Origin: Nemertoderma westbladi
Lineage: Eukaryota > Xenacoelomorpha > Nemertodermatida > Nemertodermatidae
Length of the DNA: 38,137 nucleotides
Reading direction: 5' to 3'
Assembly (NCBI GenBank): GCA_032718475.1
Contig: JAUCBJ010008041.1
Span: 1 to 38,137, forward strand
In this document: piece after piece, positions 1-9,753 of the stretch
Layout: each line of letters starts with the position of its first letter
How positions within the stretch are numbered: position 1 is the first letter of the stretch
Notes under the pieces: generated by a model
Seen by the model: the letters and a program-made list of their open reading frames with translations, nothing else
What the model was told of the DNA's origin: nothing
Databases searched by the model: none
Program-made: the position numbers and the translations under genes

Positions 1-959
1 CGGTATATCAATTATTTCAAATAATTGAATTTCTGTTACTTTAGGGTTACTTTGTTACTTTACTTACTTTATTACCGTTATTTGAGCAGTAATCCAACTG
101 ATATTGAGACCTAATGGTTGTATGGTAGGCCTACGATTTATAAATCGTTAGATTTGATTTATAATATATATATACCCGTTTTAGTGGGTTTTGTCAATGT
201 TTGAAATAAATGTTATTATTTCTGGGGAGTAATCACTACACAAAGCGGTGCGCTTTCAGTGAAGTGTTACGTACAGGACACTAAAACAAATAATACTAAT
301 TTACCTAAGTTACTTAATACTACAAATTACGTACAATTTGGGTTGAGATTACAATCTCTAAATAAATGCAAAAATTTACAAAAACGCAAATACGAATTTT
401 TAGGGTAATTTTACAAGAAGTCTACAAACCAGCCTAACAAAGGGTTAGAAAACCGGTTATTACACGGACAGGGTACTACGGTATTTGAAATAATAAGTAG
501 TAGTAAATACACTGCGTTGTCTAGATAGGAAAATGCCACCGCCTGACGACCTATAGCCGTATCGCTATAGGTTCTACGTTATGTATCACGGAGTGTTCCT
601 ACCTAGAAGTTAATAGAGCTAATCGAATGTGCCTATCAACCACTTTACAACACAAATATAATGGCTACAATAATTACTTCGGGAAAGCACTGTACACTAA
701 ACCCTAAATTAGGTACGAGTACTTGTACAACAAATAATCAGTAGTTAAATATACTTGAACAGCTAAAAGAACCACGGCATCTGCTGGAGTGACCGATGCA
801 CAAAATCACCAGTCTTTACCTACGCCTAGCAGCCCGTATAGTACCGGGGTTAATTTAACTATAACGGTATGTATAACAAACACAATTACTGTAGGAACAA
901 ACTTAGGGAATGAATGTTGCGAATAATCGCATAAACTCTGAATAATAAATATTACGCTA

Positions 960-1550
960 CGCGTACAAACTACTCAAATAAAATACAGACCGAACACTGA
1001 CAGACTACTATCAAGCCTAAACAAACTACGGTATATGCAGACTCCGAAATGATTAGGGAGTATGCGCTCTAACCCAGTAGTGCGACTTATTCTTTAGTTG
1101 GGGGTTTACCTTACAGTGTTGCTGCCCCTACTGCCTAATCGTACTTAATCGGACAGATGATCTACACACGCGGCAATCCGTTCAGACCTAATAACAGCCA
1201 GACAACTATCCAGCCTACAAATTATCTAAATAAAATTATACGCTACCCGTACAGCCTTACACAAACAAAGTACAGACTAAACGATGGCAGACTACTCTCA
1301 AGCCTAAATAAAATACAGGACATGCAGACTCCGAAATGATTAGGGAGTATGCGCTCTAACCCAGTAGTGCGACTTATTCTTTAGTTGGGGGATTTACCTT
1401 ACAGCGTTGCTGCCCCTACTTCCTAATCGTACTTAATCGGACAGGTGCTCTACACACACTGCAATCCGTTCAGACTTAACAGCAATCAGACAACAGCTCA
1501 GCCTACAAATTGTCTGTACAATCTGATGAGGTTTACACGCCTTCTGTTCA
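960..1550 (-). repeat. Tandem 287-bp duplication in BEL-1a leader
   Basis: Two diverged copies of a roughly 287-bp unit lie head to tail. The block beginning gactccgaaatgattaggga occurs at 1040 and again at 1327. The same duplication (288 bp) is present in the complete copy at about 18659-19235, but the copy at 9754-10550 has one unit only. The function is unknown. Confidence 0.8.
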
Positions 1551-1759
1551 ATACTGGCCTACAAATAAATAAAACTTGACAGAAATAAGTAAAAACTCAA
1601 TAAAAAACCAGGGCGGGCCCTCCCTGATTAATTATTAAGGCCTACCGGTATATAATTATCAAAATCGAATAATACTGCTGCACCTGTACTGCTGTAGGTA
1701 CCGGTCCGGGTGGTTAGGTAGTCAGGCCTACTGGGTACCGGTTGCCGGTACTTCAGCTT

Positions 1760-1776
1760 TATTGCCTACTGCAATA
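1760..1776 (-). other. Hairpin just inside BEL-1a LTR
   Basis: The arms TATTGC (1760-1765) and GCAATA (1771-1776) enclose a 5-nt loop and sit 19 nt from the inner LTR edge. Equivalent hairpins with different arm sequences occur at the same place in the other two BEL-1 copies (10510-10532 and 18393-18419), which suggests a conserved RNA structure next to the expected primer-binding site. Confidence 0.55.
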
Positions 1777-1795
1777 CAGAAGCAATATCCTTTAA

Positions 1796-3014
1796 TGTTC
1801 GCGCTTTCAGACCTTTGGCAGTTTAACCCGCCAAATTAGAATGTCTTCTAGATAATAAATCTGCTTTTTAGTCTATGACAAGTATTTGATTCACTACACT
1901 AGTCGAAACCAATCCGTGCGCGACCATTCACCCGCTGGATATTCCCGGGAGATTGGGTTCGACGGTTTAATTTGTATTGCTATGTAAGCCTAATGTATTA
2001 TTCGACTGACAGTATTATATAATCTCTGACAATATTATTCACCTTCGGTAATATTAACAGTTCCTTTAGGACGTGGCGCTTTATCTACATAAACAGAGTT
2101 ATGACTTAAACTACTCGCAACGATATGGCTTAATTATAATCCACATATATGGCGCATTCTTTAGGAATTGCTTCTTTAACAGACTCACTCATACACTATG
2201 CTGCACAATACTGCACACTAATCTGCCAATCTTCACTGATTTTAGTCACATATAAAAGGAACACAGGCTGACTCATGTAGGGTCTATCAAATAACATTAG
2301 ATTCACTTCAAACCACTTTAACATAAGTCACAATCGTTATTAGTAACCTTTCTCTCTTACCTTCGGTATATCAAGAATATTGGGTTGCGGGGTTATTTAT
2401 CGTTATTCCAAATATAATTATTCATCAACCATATTATGAAGAACTGACAGCAAATAGCAGTATAAAACAACAAGTCAGTACCGGTATGTCAGCAATGAGA
2501 TATAGGCATGTGCATGGTCCGTAGTCAGATATGTTAAAGGATATATGCCCTTTATAATTAAACCTACTAGTGTACGACTAAAAAGCAGTACAGCACAAAA
2601 ATACTTCCAAGCCGTTCTTTCTTTGGCTCAAGACTGAATGTAAACACTGCACATAGGCATTTCGTCATTTCTCGGAAATTCTCTGTACAAGGAGCCACAA
2701 AAACGCTCTCATTGGCTGACTGAGCTGAGAGACACCGTAGAACAAAGGAAATCAACACGTATGAATGTCAGCTGTTAACCGTAGTCATAGTAACTACTGT
2801 TCAAGAGTAGCTATCACTCCTTTGCGTCACGAATTGCCATAGAATCATAAAAATATACCTTTCACAATACACATACGGAGGAAATAAGTCTTAGATCCTC
2901 TAAAAACACCGATACAGTAATAATACGGTCTCTTACACTTATTAAATCAACTACAGAGTATTTTAATGTAAAAGATAATAAAAATAACGGGGCAATTCAG
3001 CAAAGGCTTTTACA
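1796..3014 (-). repeat. LTR of BEL-1 copy a
   Basis: On the minus strand the LTR starts TGTAAAAGCC at 3014 and ends GCGCGAACA at 1796, matching the TGTAAAGG...GCGCGAACA ends of the complete copy. It is about 1219 bp against 1203-1205 bp there. It is clearly diverged from the 17172 LTR, so it is a separate, older or different-subfamily insertion. No target duplication can be checked because the other end is outside the window. Confidence 0.85.
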
Positions 3015-3540
3015 GTGACACAATCAATTGATATATTTGATGGTTTTCAAAATTTGGTGCTAGCACCACATTTTGCACCCACATCCGAAAAATACAAGTT
3101 TGAGATGTCTAGTTCGATAATTATATTTTCCATTGAATTCAGAACAGCCATAAACCTCTAAAACGCAAGAAATAAATTGTCACAAGCAATTTTATCTATT
3201 GAATGGATTTTCAAAATTTCGTGCTAGCACCAAAATTTGCACACAGCACCGAAAAATACAAGTTTGATACGCTTGGTGCAACTCGTATATATTTCATCGA
3301 ATCCAAAATCCCAAAAAACCCCAATTGCGTAAAAAACAAGTTTCAAACGATCAATTTACAAAATTGACTTATTTCAAAATTTAGTGCTGGCTCCAAAATT
3401 TGGCACCCACCGAAAAAAACAAGTTTGAAATTTCTAAATCAATTTATATGAATTCCATCAAATTTCTAACACCAAAAAACCGGTGTAAATCAAAAATACT
3501 GATGTTACAATTCATATTTAATGAAATGTAATTTTCAAAA
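3015..3540. repeat. Short satellite, three units of about 164 bp
   Basis: A block resembling ttttcaaaatttNGTGCTNGC followed by a CCGAAAAA-NACAAGTTTGA segment recurs with starts near 3043, 3208 and 3371, giving spacings of 165 and 163 bp. The units are AT-rich and diverged. The array begins immediately beyond the outer edge of the BEL-1a LTR at 3014, so the LTR element inserted at or in the repeat. No ORF is present. Confidence 0.75.
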
Positions 3541-4097
3541 AACGTCTCAAAAAAAGTGCCAAAAGTAGGGTTAAAAAATGGTGCTATAACTCGAAAAGTA
3601 CCCAATATTTTTGAAAACGGGTTTCACTACTAGGAAGACAATATATTTTTAGGAAAAGTCATAAAATTTCAGATTCCCAACTGCGTTTGTTTCAGAATTA
3701 TAATAAAAAAACCACGAAGGGGTCATATTGACCCCCCCCCCCCCGGGTTTAATAGGGTTAAACCGAAACCCACTGGAAGACTCCGAGCCCCATCTTAACT
3801 CATCCAAGACCTGTGCCCTAATTCATATTCATCCTTACATCCTCTCTCTATCGCCTCTCTCCCCGCCGCTTCGCTTCCCTTCTCTCTCTCCTAGCAGCTT
3901 CCTCCTCCCTCTGTTCCTCTACCCAATCCGCCTCCTTCTTCTCCCATCATTGGTACGTTGTATCTACGTTTCTATCCACTAGATTCTGGGTATTATAGCA
4001 TATCAACTCGACCTTTTGTCCCGGGTGGGTTACAGGCATAGGTTCTGATTCATAAATCACGTCACCCCCCATTTATTGGTAGGAAGTGTAGGACAGA
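3541..4097. other. Low-complexity spacer, no gene seen
   Basis: AT-rich sequence runs to a 13-C tract at 3732-3744, followed by a pyrimidine-rich stretch (about 3850-3945, mostly C and T). An 84-codon frame crosses the pyrimidine tract, but its composition is explained by the low-complexity bases, so I do not call a gene. Confidence 0.5.
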
Positions 4098-4400
4098 ATG
4101 GATCTGCTTACATACATTAACCAGGAGAATAAGAGCAAGTTACAACGAGCCAGGTCAATGGACTACACTGACTACAGTAGATCAAGAAACGGGAAAGTAA
4201 ATAAAGTTTTAATTTACAATATTTTATATGTAATTTTGTTGTCTATCAAATTATTATGAAGAAGTTTATTACCAGTTTATTGAAATTTTTCAATGTACTT
4301 ACGCATTCATTCCCATATCAATGAGATTTCAGGTGCTTAATGTTGTGCAAAAATTTAAATTGGCAGAATAAACTACCGAAGGAAGTTATCCGGTTACATA
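4098..4400 (+). pseudogene. Spliced-looking fragment shared with the Harbinger region
   Basis: An ATG at 4098 opens 33 codons (beginning MDLLTYINQENKSK) up to 4196. A possible intron follows at 4197-4332 with GT...AG ends and a TTTCAG acceptor. The frame then continues for 12 codons to a stop at 4371. The stretch about 4130-4400 is repeated inverted at about 13700-13975, just upstream of the Harbinger Myb-like gene and on that gene's strand. I infer a piece of a related Harbinger element, either the 5' exon of one of its genes or its 5' UTR. The product is not recognised. Confidence 0.4.
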
Positions 4401-4508
4401 TTTTCGTGTTTCACATCCTCGAACGCAAAAAATTATACATAATATAATTCATACAGCTCTACTATTAGCCATTGGAATATAGTCCCTTATAATTTATTCA
4501 ATGTCGCG

Positions 4509-6383
4509 TTAAATTTTAATTAACGGCCCATCCTTTCTCGACATACGGTACTCATTCTTCTCAGGGCTCCGCCTTAGCGTTTGCTTCAATTTACGAAGCC
4601 TTGTGAGTAACATCCCCTTGTTATCCGGTAGCGGTAATTTCGGTTGTTTCCATACCATCCCTATGGTGTACCGCCCCTCGTCGCATCTCATCGACTCCTT
4701 TACACTTTGTATTGCCTGTTTATCTTCTACCGAGGTTCCGACCCCGGTCTCTTTCAATCCCTCAAAGTCCTGTCTGAGTAGTCTCCTGAGCTGCTCCTCC
4801 ACTCCTTCATCTTCTATCTCCCTCATAGTTCCCGCAGACATGCATCCTGATGTCTCCGACATCCTAAACGGAATCTTGCTTCTAATTGGTGTGGAAATTG
4901 CCATTGGGTCACGCTGTTTCTCTTCGCCGAAGACCGTCTGCATTCTCTCGTGGGCCATCGGGCAATCCATTACCACTATAATGGATACCTTCCTAACGTC
5001 CACCTCTGGTATCGAGAAATCGATGCTGTCCAGGAATTTGTATTGTTCGACCTCGATGTTGGTTGGTCGCCTGGTGTTGATATTTATCGATTCTATCACC
5101 TGGATGGGGTTGATGGTCGCCCCATAATCGCATCCCGGTGCTATCGCTGCTATCCCGCACCGTCCGGTCCTCATCCCTAGGACCTCATCTTTGCTGGAGC
5201 TGGTTGTTACCACCATCCTACTTGGCCTCGTCTTTAGTCCTATCTCTTCGGCCACCCAATTCTCGACCAATGTGAAGGCTGCTCCACTGTCGACCAGCAT
5301 CAGCGTGGTTACCGATCGACCGCCTTCTCCGATCACCCTCACTGGTACTACCCCGAGTAGTAACATTCCTCTCTTCTTCGCCCCTATGGTGCTTGTCGCC
5401 ATTGTCTGCCCTTTGCCTTGACCGAACTTAATTGGTGTTTCTTTGCATTGATCAGCTCTGTGTCCGCCCGCCACACATCGATGACAGATTCCACTCTTTC
5501 TTGCATATTCCACCTGGTCTTGTTTGGGCAATGCTTGCCAATATCTGCAGTTCATGGTCTGATGAAGTGCGTTCGTATGCAATTGGCATTTGTTGTCTGG
5601 ATTATAGCCGTCCTTATACAGTGCGCTGCGTATCACACTTACGTTCGTACCTAGATCCCTACTGTTCTTATTGTTTGGGTTCGGCCTACTGGGCGCATTG
5701 GGGTTATGTTTGTTTGTGTTGTTATTGTTTGTATTGTTGTTATTTGTGTTGTGCTGTCTGCTCCATGGTGTGGCCCTACCCCCGGCTACATGTGGACTAG
5801 CAGTCCCCTGAGTCGCCGCGTATGTCAGCGATTGTCTGAGCTTTGGCAATGCGTTCGCCGTGTTGTGTTCTGGTTTCGGCCTGTTATATTCGGTCTTTGG
5901 CCCCTTCCCCAGACTATCCTCGCTATAGACTGGGTCTGTGATCAATTCGGCTTCGTAGTTGAGGAAGCTCGAGATTTCTTCTAGGCCCGGTTCCACTCCC
6001 TTCTTCTCCCGGGTGGAGAAAGCGATTTTTCTCCACTTATTGCGCAGCCAGATCGGCAGTGCCTGCGCTATCGTGGTGATGTTATTAGATGCGTTGAGTT
6101 CATATGGCGCATCTAGCGTCTTCAACATGATTAGTGCCTTCTCGACTTTGTTCGCAAACGTCTTTATGCTAACGGGGCTATCCTGTAGGCCATCCGATGT
6201 TATATCCCTCAGGGTCTGCCGGATGATCTTGGCTGGGTGCCTGTACTCCCTGTCTAGGGCCCGCCATGCAGTTGTGAAGCCACCCTCGATGCCCTGATAC
6301 TGCCTCACGATGTCATACGCTGGGCCTCCCGTATATACCTGTAGATATTTTAGGCACTCTGCCTGCGTCAGTATAGCGTCAGA
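4509..6383 (-). CDS. Gag C-terminal region, protease and start of Pol, BEL-2a
   Basis: The frame is open from 6383; position 6308 is only an internal GTG, so the true start is upstream in the broken gag. In order it has a capsid-like segment resembling DUF1759 (TQAECLKYLQVYTGG upstream, then RALDREYRHPAK and AQALPIWLRNKWRK), an Asn-rich linker, a zinc knuckle CHRCVAGGHRADQC near residue 275 (counting from 6308), an aspartic protease active site LVDSGAAFTLV near residue 340, and a C-terminal part (LRRLLRQDFEGLKETG, then LPLPDNK and RLRKLK) typical of the stretch preceding the Pao reverse transcriptase. It stops there, so no YxDD core exists. A TAA at 6384-6386 separates it from the upstream gag. 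It is a decayed but largely open frame of a non-functional copy. Confidence 0.8.
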   Translation of the reverse strand, partial: SDAILTQAECLKYLQVYTGGPAYDIVRQYQGIEGGFTTAWRALDREYRHPAKIIRQTLRDITSDGLQDSPVSIKTFANKVEKALIMLKTLDAPYELNASNNITTIAQALPIWLRNKWRKIAFSTREKKGVEPGLEEISSFLNYEAELITDPVYSEDSLGKGPKTEYNRPKPEHNTANALPKLRQSLTYAATQGTASPHVAGGRATPWSRQHNTNNNNTNNNNTNKHNPNAPSRPNPNNKNSRDLGTNVSVIRSALYKDGYNPDNKCQLHTNALHQTMNCRYWQALPKQDQVEYARKSGICHRCVAGGHRADQCKETPIKFGQGKGQTMATSTIGAKKRGMLLLGVVPVRVIGEGGRSVTTLMLVDSGAAFTLVENWVAEEIGLKTRPSRMVVTTSSSKDEVLGMRTGRCGIAAIAPGCDYGATINPIQVIESININTRRPTNIEVEQYKFLDSIDFSIPEVDVRKVSIIVVMDCPMAHERMQTVFGEEKQRDPMAISTPIRSKIPFRMSETSGCMSAGTMREIEDEGVEEQLRRLLRQDFEGLKETGVGTSVEDKQAIQSVKESMRCDEGRYTIGMVWKQPKLPLPDNKGMLLTRLRKLKQTLRRSPEKNEYRMSRKDGPLIKI

Positions 6384-6978
6384 TTAACCAAGTATATTGT
6401 TGATATTGTAATGGGGGAATGTCACCCTGCCCCCCCCCCCCCACCGGTGGTATGTTTGGTACTGGGGTTGATGTTAATATATTGGGGCCCATAAACCTAT
6501 CCGCAATAACTCTCCCCTCCCCTGGATATATGTTATGTCCCTGCATGCTATTGTCATACTGCTGTGCTGGTACTGGTATAGGCCTATCCACTTCTGGCCT
6601 ACCTACCAGTATGTACTCCGCGACTTCCGGGTTTAACCCCGCCGTCCACGCTACCCTATCGCCTACATTATCTCTCCCAGCATGGCCTATAGTATGTGCA
6701 GTAAGGCCTACAGTATGTCCTGCAGTCTGTATGTGTCCCTCCGGACCGAAGTTTAACCTTCTCGAATAATCCAAGAAGTCCTCCCCGCAACTACCGTACC
6801 CTCGATCGGCAGCTACATCCCGTCGGGGACTTTCTCTTCGATCCCCTCTCCTATTCTCGTCCTTGTACCGGTACGCCCTGTACCCCTCTCTCGGCGTATA
6901 GTACACCTCGCCAGGTCGCGTCTCTCCGGGATGACGGCAATCTCCCGGAGTTCGACCCCACTGACTCTCCAGCTCCAT
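6379..6978 (-). pseudogene. Gag middle segment, BEL-2a
   Basis: A 199-codon open frame, basic at its start and Pro/Gly-rich at its end, with a run of Gly encoded at a 13-base C tract (6430-6442 on the plus strand). Its homologue in the nested copy lies at 26834-27172 and shares segments such as GHTVGLTAHTI and YIPVGRREV-like residues. It overlaps the next segment in another frame, so at least one frameshift separates them. No known domain is recognised. I take it as a linker portion of a very long Gag. Confidence 0.55.
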
Positions 6979-7480
6979 CTCTACTACGACGGCTCGCTAT
7001 CCGTCCTCGCTCTCCTGTCGCTCGCAATGACACTTCTTCTACTCTCTTCTCTTCTTCTCTCTGCAGTGTAGCATCCCCGCTCGTGAGATCTCTCGTCGAC
7101 CTCCCGGTTAAACTCCACTGTCCTTCTCCCTCTTCTGACCGGACCACCGCTAATCTCTCGTTGTGGGGCTCCTGTAGCCCCCCCCCCCCCCACTCGCCAC
7201 CTACCACTTCACTATCTCTCTCTTCGCTTCTACGCCCCTCTCTAGTCGACACACTATCCCTACTGCGGCTGGGTCTATTCACCCCCGCCTCTCCCTCTAT
7301 CACTGCGTGTCCTGACCGGCTCCCGTCGGGTTGACTCACCCCTGCTACTCCCTGCGTATTAACTATTTTGGCCTACCAGGCTCCCATCGGGGTGTCTCAC
7401 CCCCGTTACCCCCTGCGTACTGATTATGTGGCCTGGCAGGCTCTCGTTGGCCGGGCCACTTTCATCTTCCGCGTTTATAT
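6851..7480 (-). pseudogene. Gag Arg/Glu-rich repeat segment, BEL-2a
   Basis: An open frame covers 6851-7339 and its upstream continuation is broken by stops. The product is rich in Arg, Glu, Ser and Gly (GDRRES and SRSRDS-like stretches) with a Gly run at the 14-base C tract 7178-7191. At 7310-7450 about three diverged units of about 62 bp containing GGCCTACCAGG recur, and the nested copy has the same kind of repeat at 28140-28290. The frame changes next to the C tract fit slippage. The function is unknown beyond being part of Gag. Confidence 0.5.
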
Positions 7481-7489
7481 TAATAGCAC

Positions 7490-8329
7490 CATTGTCAATA
7501 TTATTTTCTAAATTATTTAAATTATTAGAATTATTCTGTGCTGAATTCGGATTATTATTTAAATTATTCTGTATATTTGAATTAGAATCCGGATTATTTT
7601 GTTCGTTTGAATTAAAATTATTATTTTTAGATTATTTTGCGTATTTAAATTAGGATCGTTCGGATTTAAATTATTGTTACCGGGCAAAATATTATTTCCT
7701 GCAATGAAAGTTTGATTAGGGTTGTCTACTACAGTATTATTAATATTGACGCCTTCTAGCGTATTATTATTACCCCCCCCCCCCCCCCCCCCCCCGCCTG
7801 TACGGTTACACCAGTCTTGGGTTTGTCGTCCGGTCCCTGTAAGTGGGGTATTAACAAACGTTTCCATAACTTCTGGCTCCTCGTAAACAGTACCCGAGCC
7901 AGCCTCACTCTCTGATAGCCCCAATTGCGCCAGTTCTAATCGGCGCTTTTGCTTGGCCTGATATTGCATAAGCCCCCTCAACCGGGCATGCATATCATCC
8001 CGCACACGCTTTCCCGTTCTCTCTCTCTCCCTATCCTCTCGCAAACTCTGCTCGGCCAACTCTGCCTCTCTCGCAATCCTCTCAAGCCGCCTCGCCTCAC
8101 GCTCTTTACGCTCGTTCGCCTCTCTCGCCTCTCGCTCTTTACGCTCATTCGTCTCTCTCGCCTCTCGCTCCTTTCCTTCCCTTATTTCTATCTCCTCACA
8201 CTCTCTAAAGTTTCTTGCGACCCTCTCAGCCCTTTCTTTATTCTCTCTCGCCAGTTCCCTCCCTTTCTCTAATAACGCAGTTCCCTCGTCCAACTGCCTC
8301 TCTAATTCTTTCTGGTCTAGCGCCACCAT
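7490..8329 (-). pseudogene. Gag coiled-coil, poly-Gly and Asn-rich segment, BEL-2a
   Basis: The frame follows directly from the N-terminal segment, separated only by an in-frame TGA near 8336. It has a long, highly charged helix with tandem motifs (KEREARE and ANERKEREAR repeated), expected to form a coiled coil. A Gly run follows, encoded at a 23-base C tract (7773-7795), then an Asn-rich tail. About 7620-7660 a one-base shift in an A-rich run moves the Asn-rich tail to another frame. The nested copy carries the same order of parts at 28296-29417. Such coiled coils in Gag usually serve multimerisation; that role is inferred here. Confidence 0.65.
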
Positions 8330-8338
8330 GTCTAATTG

Positions 8339-9127
8339 TCATGCCAGATCTATCTCTAACACCCTTCTTGCTTTTGCAAAGGATGTAGCGGACTTATTGG
8401 TTGCGACAGACCCCAGTTGCCTCTCTGTCCTGCTAACTTTCCCCCGCTTTCTGGGGTTCTTGCTAACCGACGAGACCGAATCCTCGGGGTTAACCTCGGA
8501 TTCGCCCTCGTGCAGGTCTGCCCAACCCACTAACTTAATTCCCCTAGCATCCACTAAATACGGCCCTACGTACACTACTTGGGGCTCCATAATCCCGGAC
8601 CACCACAGTTCCAATAGTTCAGTGGCGACCCCCCTCGCTCTCTCACTCGCTAGTTCTCCCTGCCTGAAACGAACTAGGTATCTGAAATGTTTATTCGACT
8701 CACCTAGTCGCTGGCTCAACTTCCCCTGGTCTACCTTTGCTCCCTCTCTGGCCTCCTTGAGCTGTTTCTTCGTGGCGTTGTAGGCCCGTCGAAGCCGATC
8801 GCTGGTTCCGACGTCCTCATCGCCGACACCTCCTCCTCCTCTCCTGGTTCGGCGGCGTACTGTCGCCGTTCTGGTGGGCCGTTCGTCGCCCTCGGCCTGT
8901 GGCTGGCCGGCGACTTCGGCACTTCGACCGCCGTCGTGCGTCGACTCGTCCCCTCATTGTAGTAGACTGCCGCCCTCCGCTTGTGCTGCCGGATCGTCTC
9001 TCGTCGGCGAATCCGGCGTTGCAGGTCGATACCGTCGTGTCACGGCCTCACGGATCATTTCGTTGGTATCGTCCGGGGTCCACGGTGGTGTCCTCTCTCC
9101 CTCTAGATCTCGGGGCTCTGTGCTCAT
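8339..9127 (-). pseudogene. Gag N-terminal segment, BEL-2a
   Basis: It starts at ATG 9127 (MSTEPRDLEGERTPP), 61 nt from the inner LTR edge. Alignment by eye with the nested copy (start at 29875, MSREKGTTPP) shows the same sequence of motifs: a TPDD-xxx-IREA-xxRRY block, an acidic/Ser-Thr region, EDVG-x-SDRLRRAY, then RLGESN-HF-YL and VVYVGPYLVDARGIKLVGW. One in-frame TGA lies near 8958; otherwise the frame is open to 8339. The conserved GPYLVDARG-KLVGW block is the best candidate for a matrix-like fold, but I do not recognise a named domain. Confidence 0.65.
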
Positions 9128-9188
9128 CTTTAATTTCTATGGTGTTGGCTGGCAGTTACAGTTTACAGTGGTCCCTGGAATTTCGTAC

Positions 9189-9753
9189 TGTGATGGGATC
9201 AGGGGATCCCGACCGGTTTATTAGGTTACGAGTCACCGTGTAATTGAGAAGAAGATAGTTTGTCATTATCGTTCTGATATTGTTATAGGTAAACTGAAAT
9301 AAAATATGATAGCACAGTTGACAGAATGTATGCAGTATGATATAAATGTTGTACCGGTAGTGACGGTGACGGTACGAAATGTCACCGGTCTGCACTGAAT
9401 GACTGAGTAAACTAAACTGGTCGGTACTGTATGCAATATGATATATGATTGTCACTCCTACATTACTTTGGCCTCTCAATCTAGCGGATGCTTCCCTCGC
9501 CCTTATTGGCTAATAGTCTAATTCTCGGCTCTCACCTCTGTGGGAGTGCTTCTCCCCCCGCTGCTGTTACTTTCCCTCTCGAGGTGGTTTGACCTCTAAC
9601 CTCCCTTTGTGTGGCATTCGGGGCTGTGCGTTGTCCCCGTTATTGGATGTGATACGAGATTAGTTGTGATTAATCTCGTATCTCCAATATTGCTGAAAAG
9701 GCGCCACTTCCCAACTTTATGGGGATAGTGAGGCGGAATTGAATCCGCTCACA
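9189..9753 (-). repeat. LTR of BEL-2 copy a
   Basis: On the plus strand it reads TGTGATGGGATC...CGCTCACA (565 bp), parallel to the 549-bp LTRs of the nested copy (TGTGACGGGATC...GCTAACA). In element orientation (minus) this is the 5' LTR, beginning TGTGAGCGG at 9753. It interrupts BEL-1 copy b: the sequence right of 9753 (taaaccctaaatt) is BEL-1 leader. Hairpins at 9581-9596, 9651-9682 and 9728-9752 match hairpins in the nested LTRs but with different stem bases. Confidence 0.85.
9651..9682. other. Perfect 12-bp stem-loop in BEL-2a LTR
   Basis: Arms gatacgagatta (9651-9662) and taatctcgtatc (9671-9682) flank an 8-nt loop. The equivalent site in the nested LTRs (23681-23709 and 30497-30525) is a 13-bp stem built from different bases (CACGAGGTTGATT). 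Paired change of both arms is evidence that the structure is kept. Confidence 0.75.

Larger units (their letters stand above)
1..3014 (-). mobile_element. BEL-1 copy a: 5' LTR and leader, cut by window start
   Basis: The segment is the reverse complement, with divergence, of 17172-20180, so it is the 5' part of a BEL/Pao-like element read on the minus strand. Its LTR is 1796-3014 and its untranslated leader runs from 1795 down to base 1. The gag gene expected next would lie left of the window. The homology to the plus-strand copy runs along the whole length, including the tandem 287-288-bp leader duplication. No coding capacity is visible here. Family assignment comes from the complete copy at 17172-35259. 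Confidence 0.85.
4440..9753 (-). mobile_element. BEL-2 copy a, truncated BEL/Pao-like retrotransposon
   Basis: Read on the minus strand this is a 5' LTR (9753-9189), a short leader, then a long broken gag-protease ORF ending at the start of pol (4509). The reverse-transcriptase core, RNase H, integrase and 3' LTR are missing, and sequence unlike the element begins between 4509 and about 4430. The family is assigned from a DUF1759-type Gag region, a CCHC knuckle, an aspartic protease and the characteristic stretch before the Pao reverse transcriptase. It is homologous to, but well diverged from, the nested copy at 23224-30588. Confidence 0.8.

Noticed and set aside
1520-1560. CTGATGAG motif suggesting a hammerhead ribozyme
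   Set aside because: The required GAAA core half and the three stems are not present nearby.
3728-3982. Open frame of 84 codons rich in Pro, Ser and Leu
   Set aside because: Produced by the C run and pyrimidine-rich tract; no other support.
4603-6297. Several plus-strand open frames of 76-174 codons
   Set aside because: They lie opposite the minus-strand gag-protease frame, whose domains (DUF1759-like, CCHC, DSGA) are recognisable; the plus frames are shadows.
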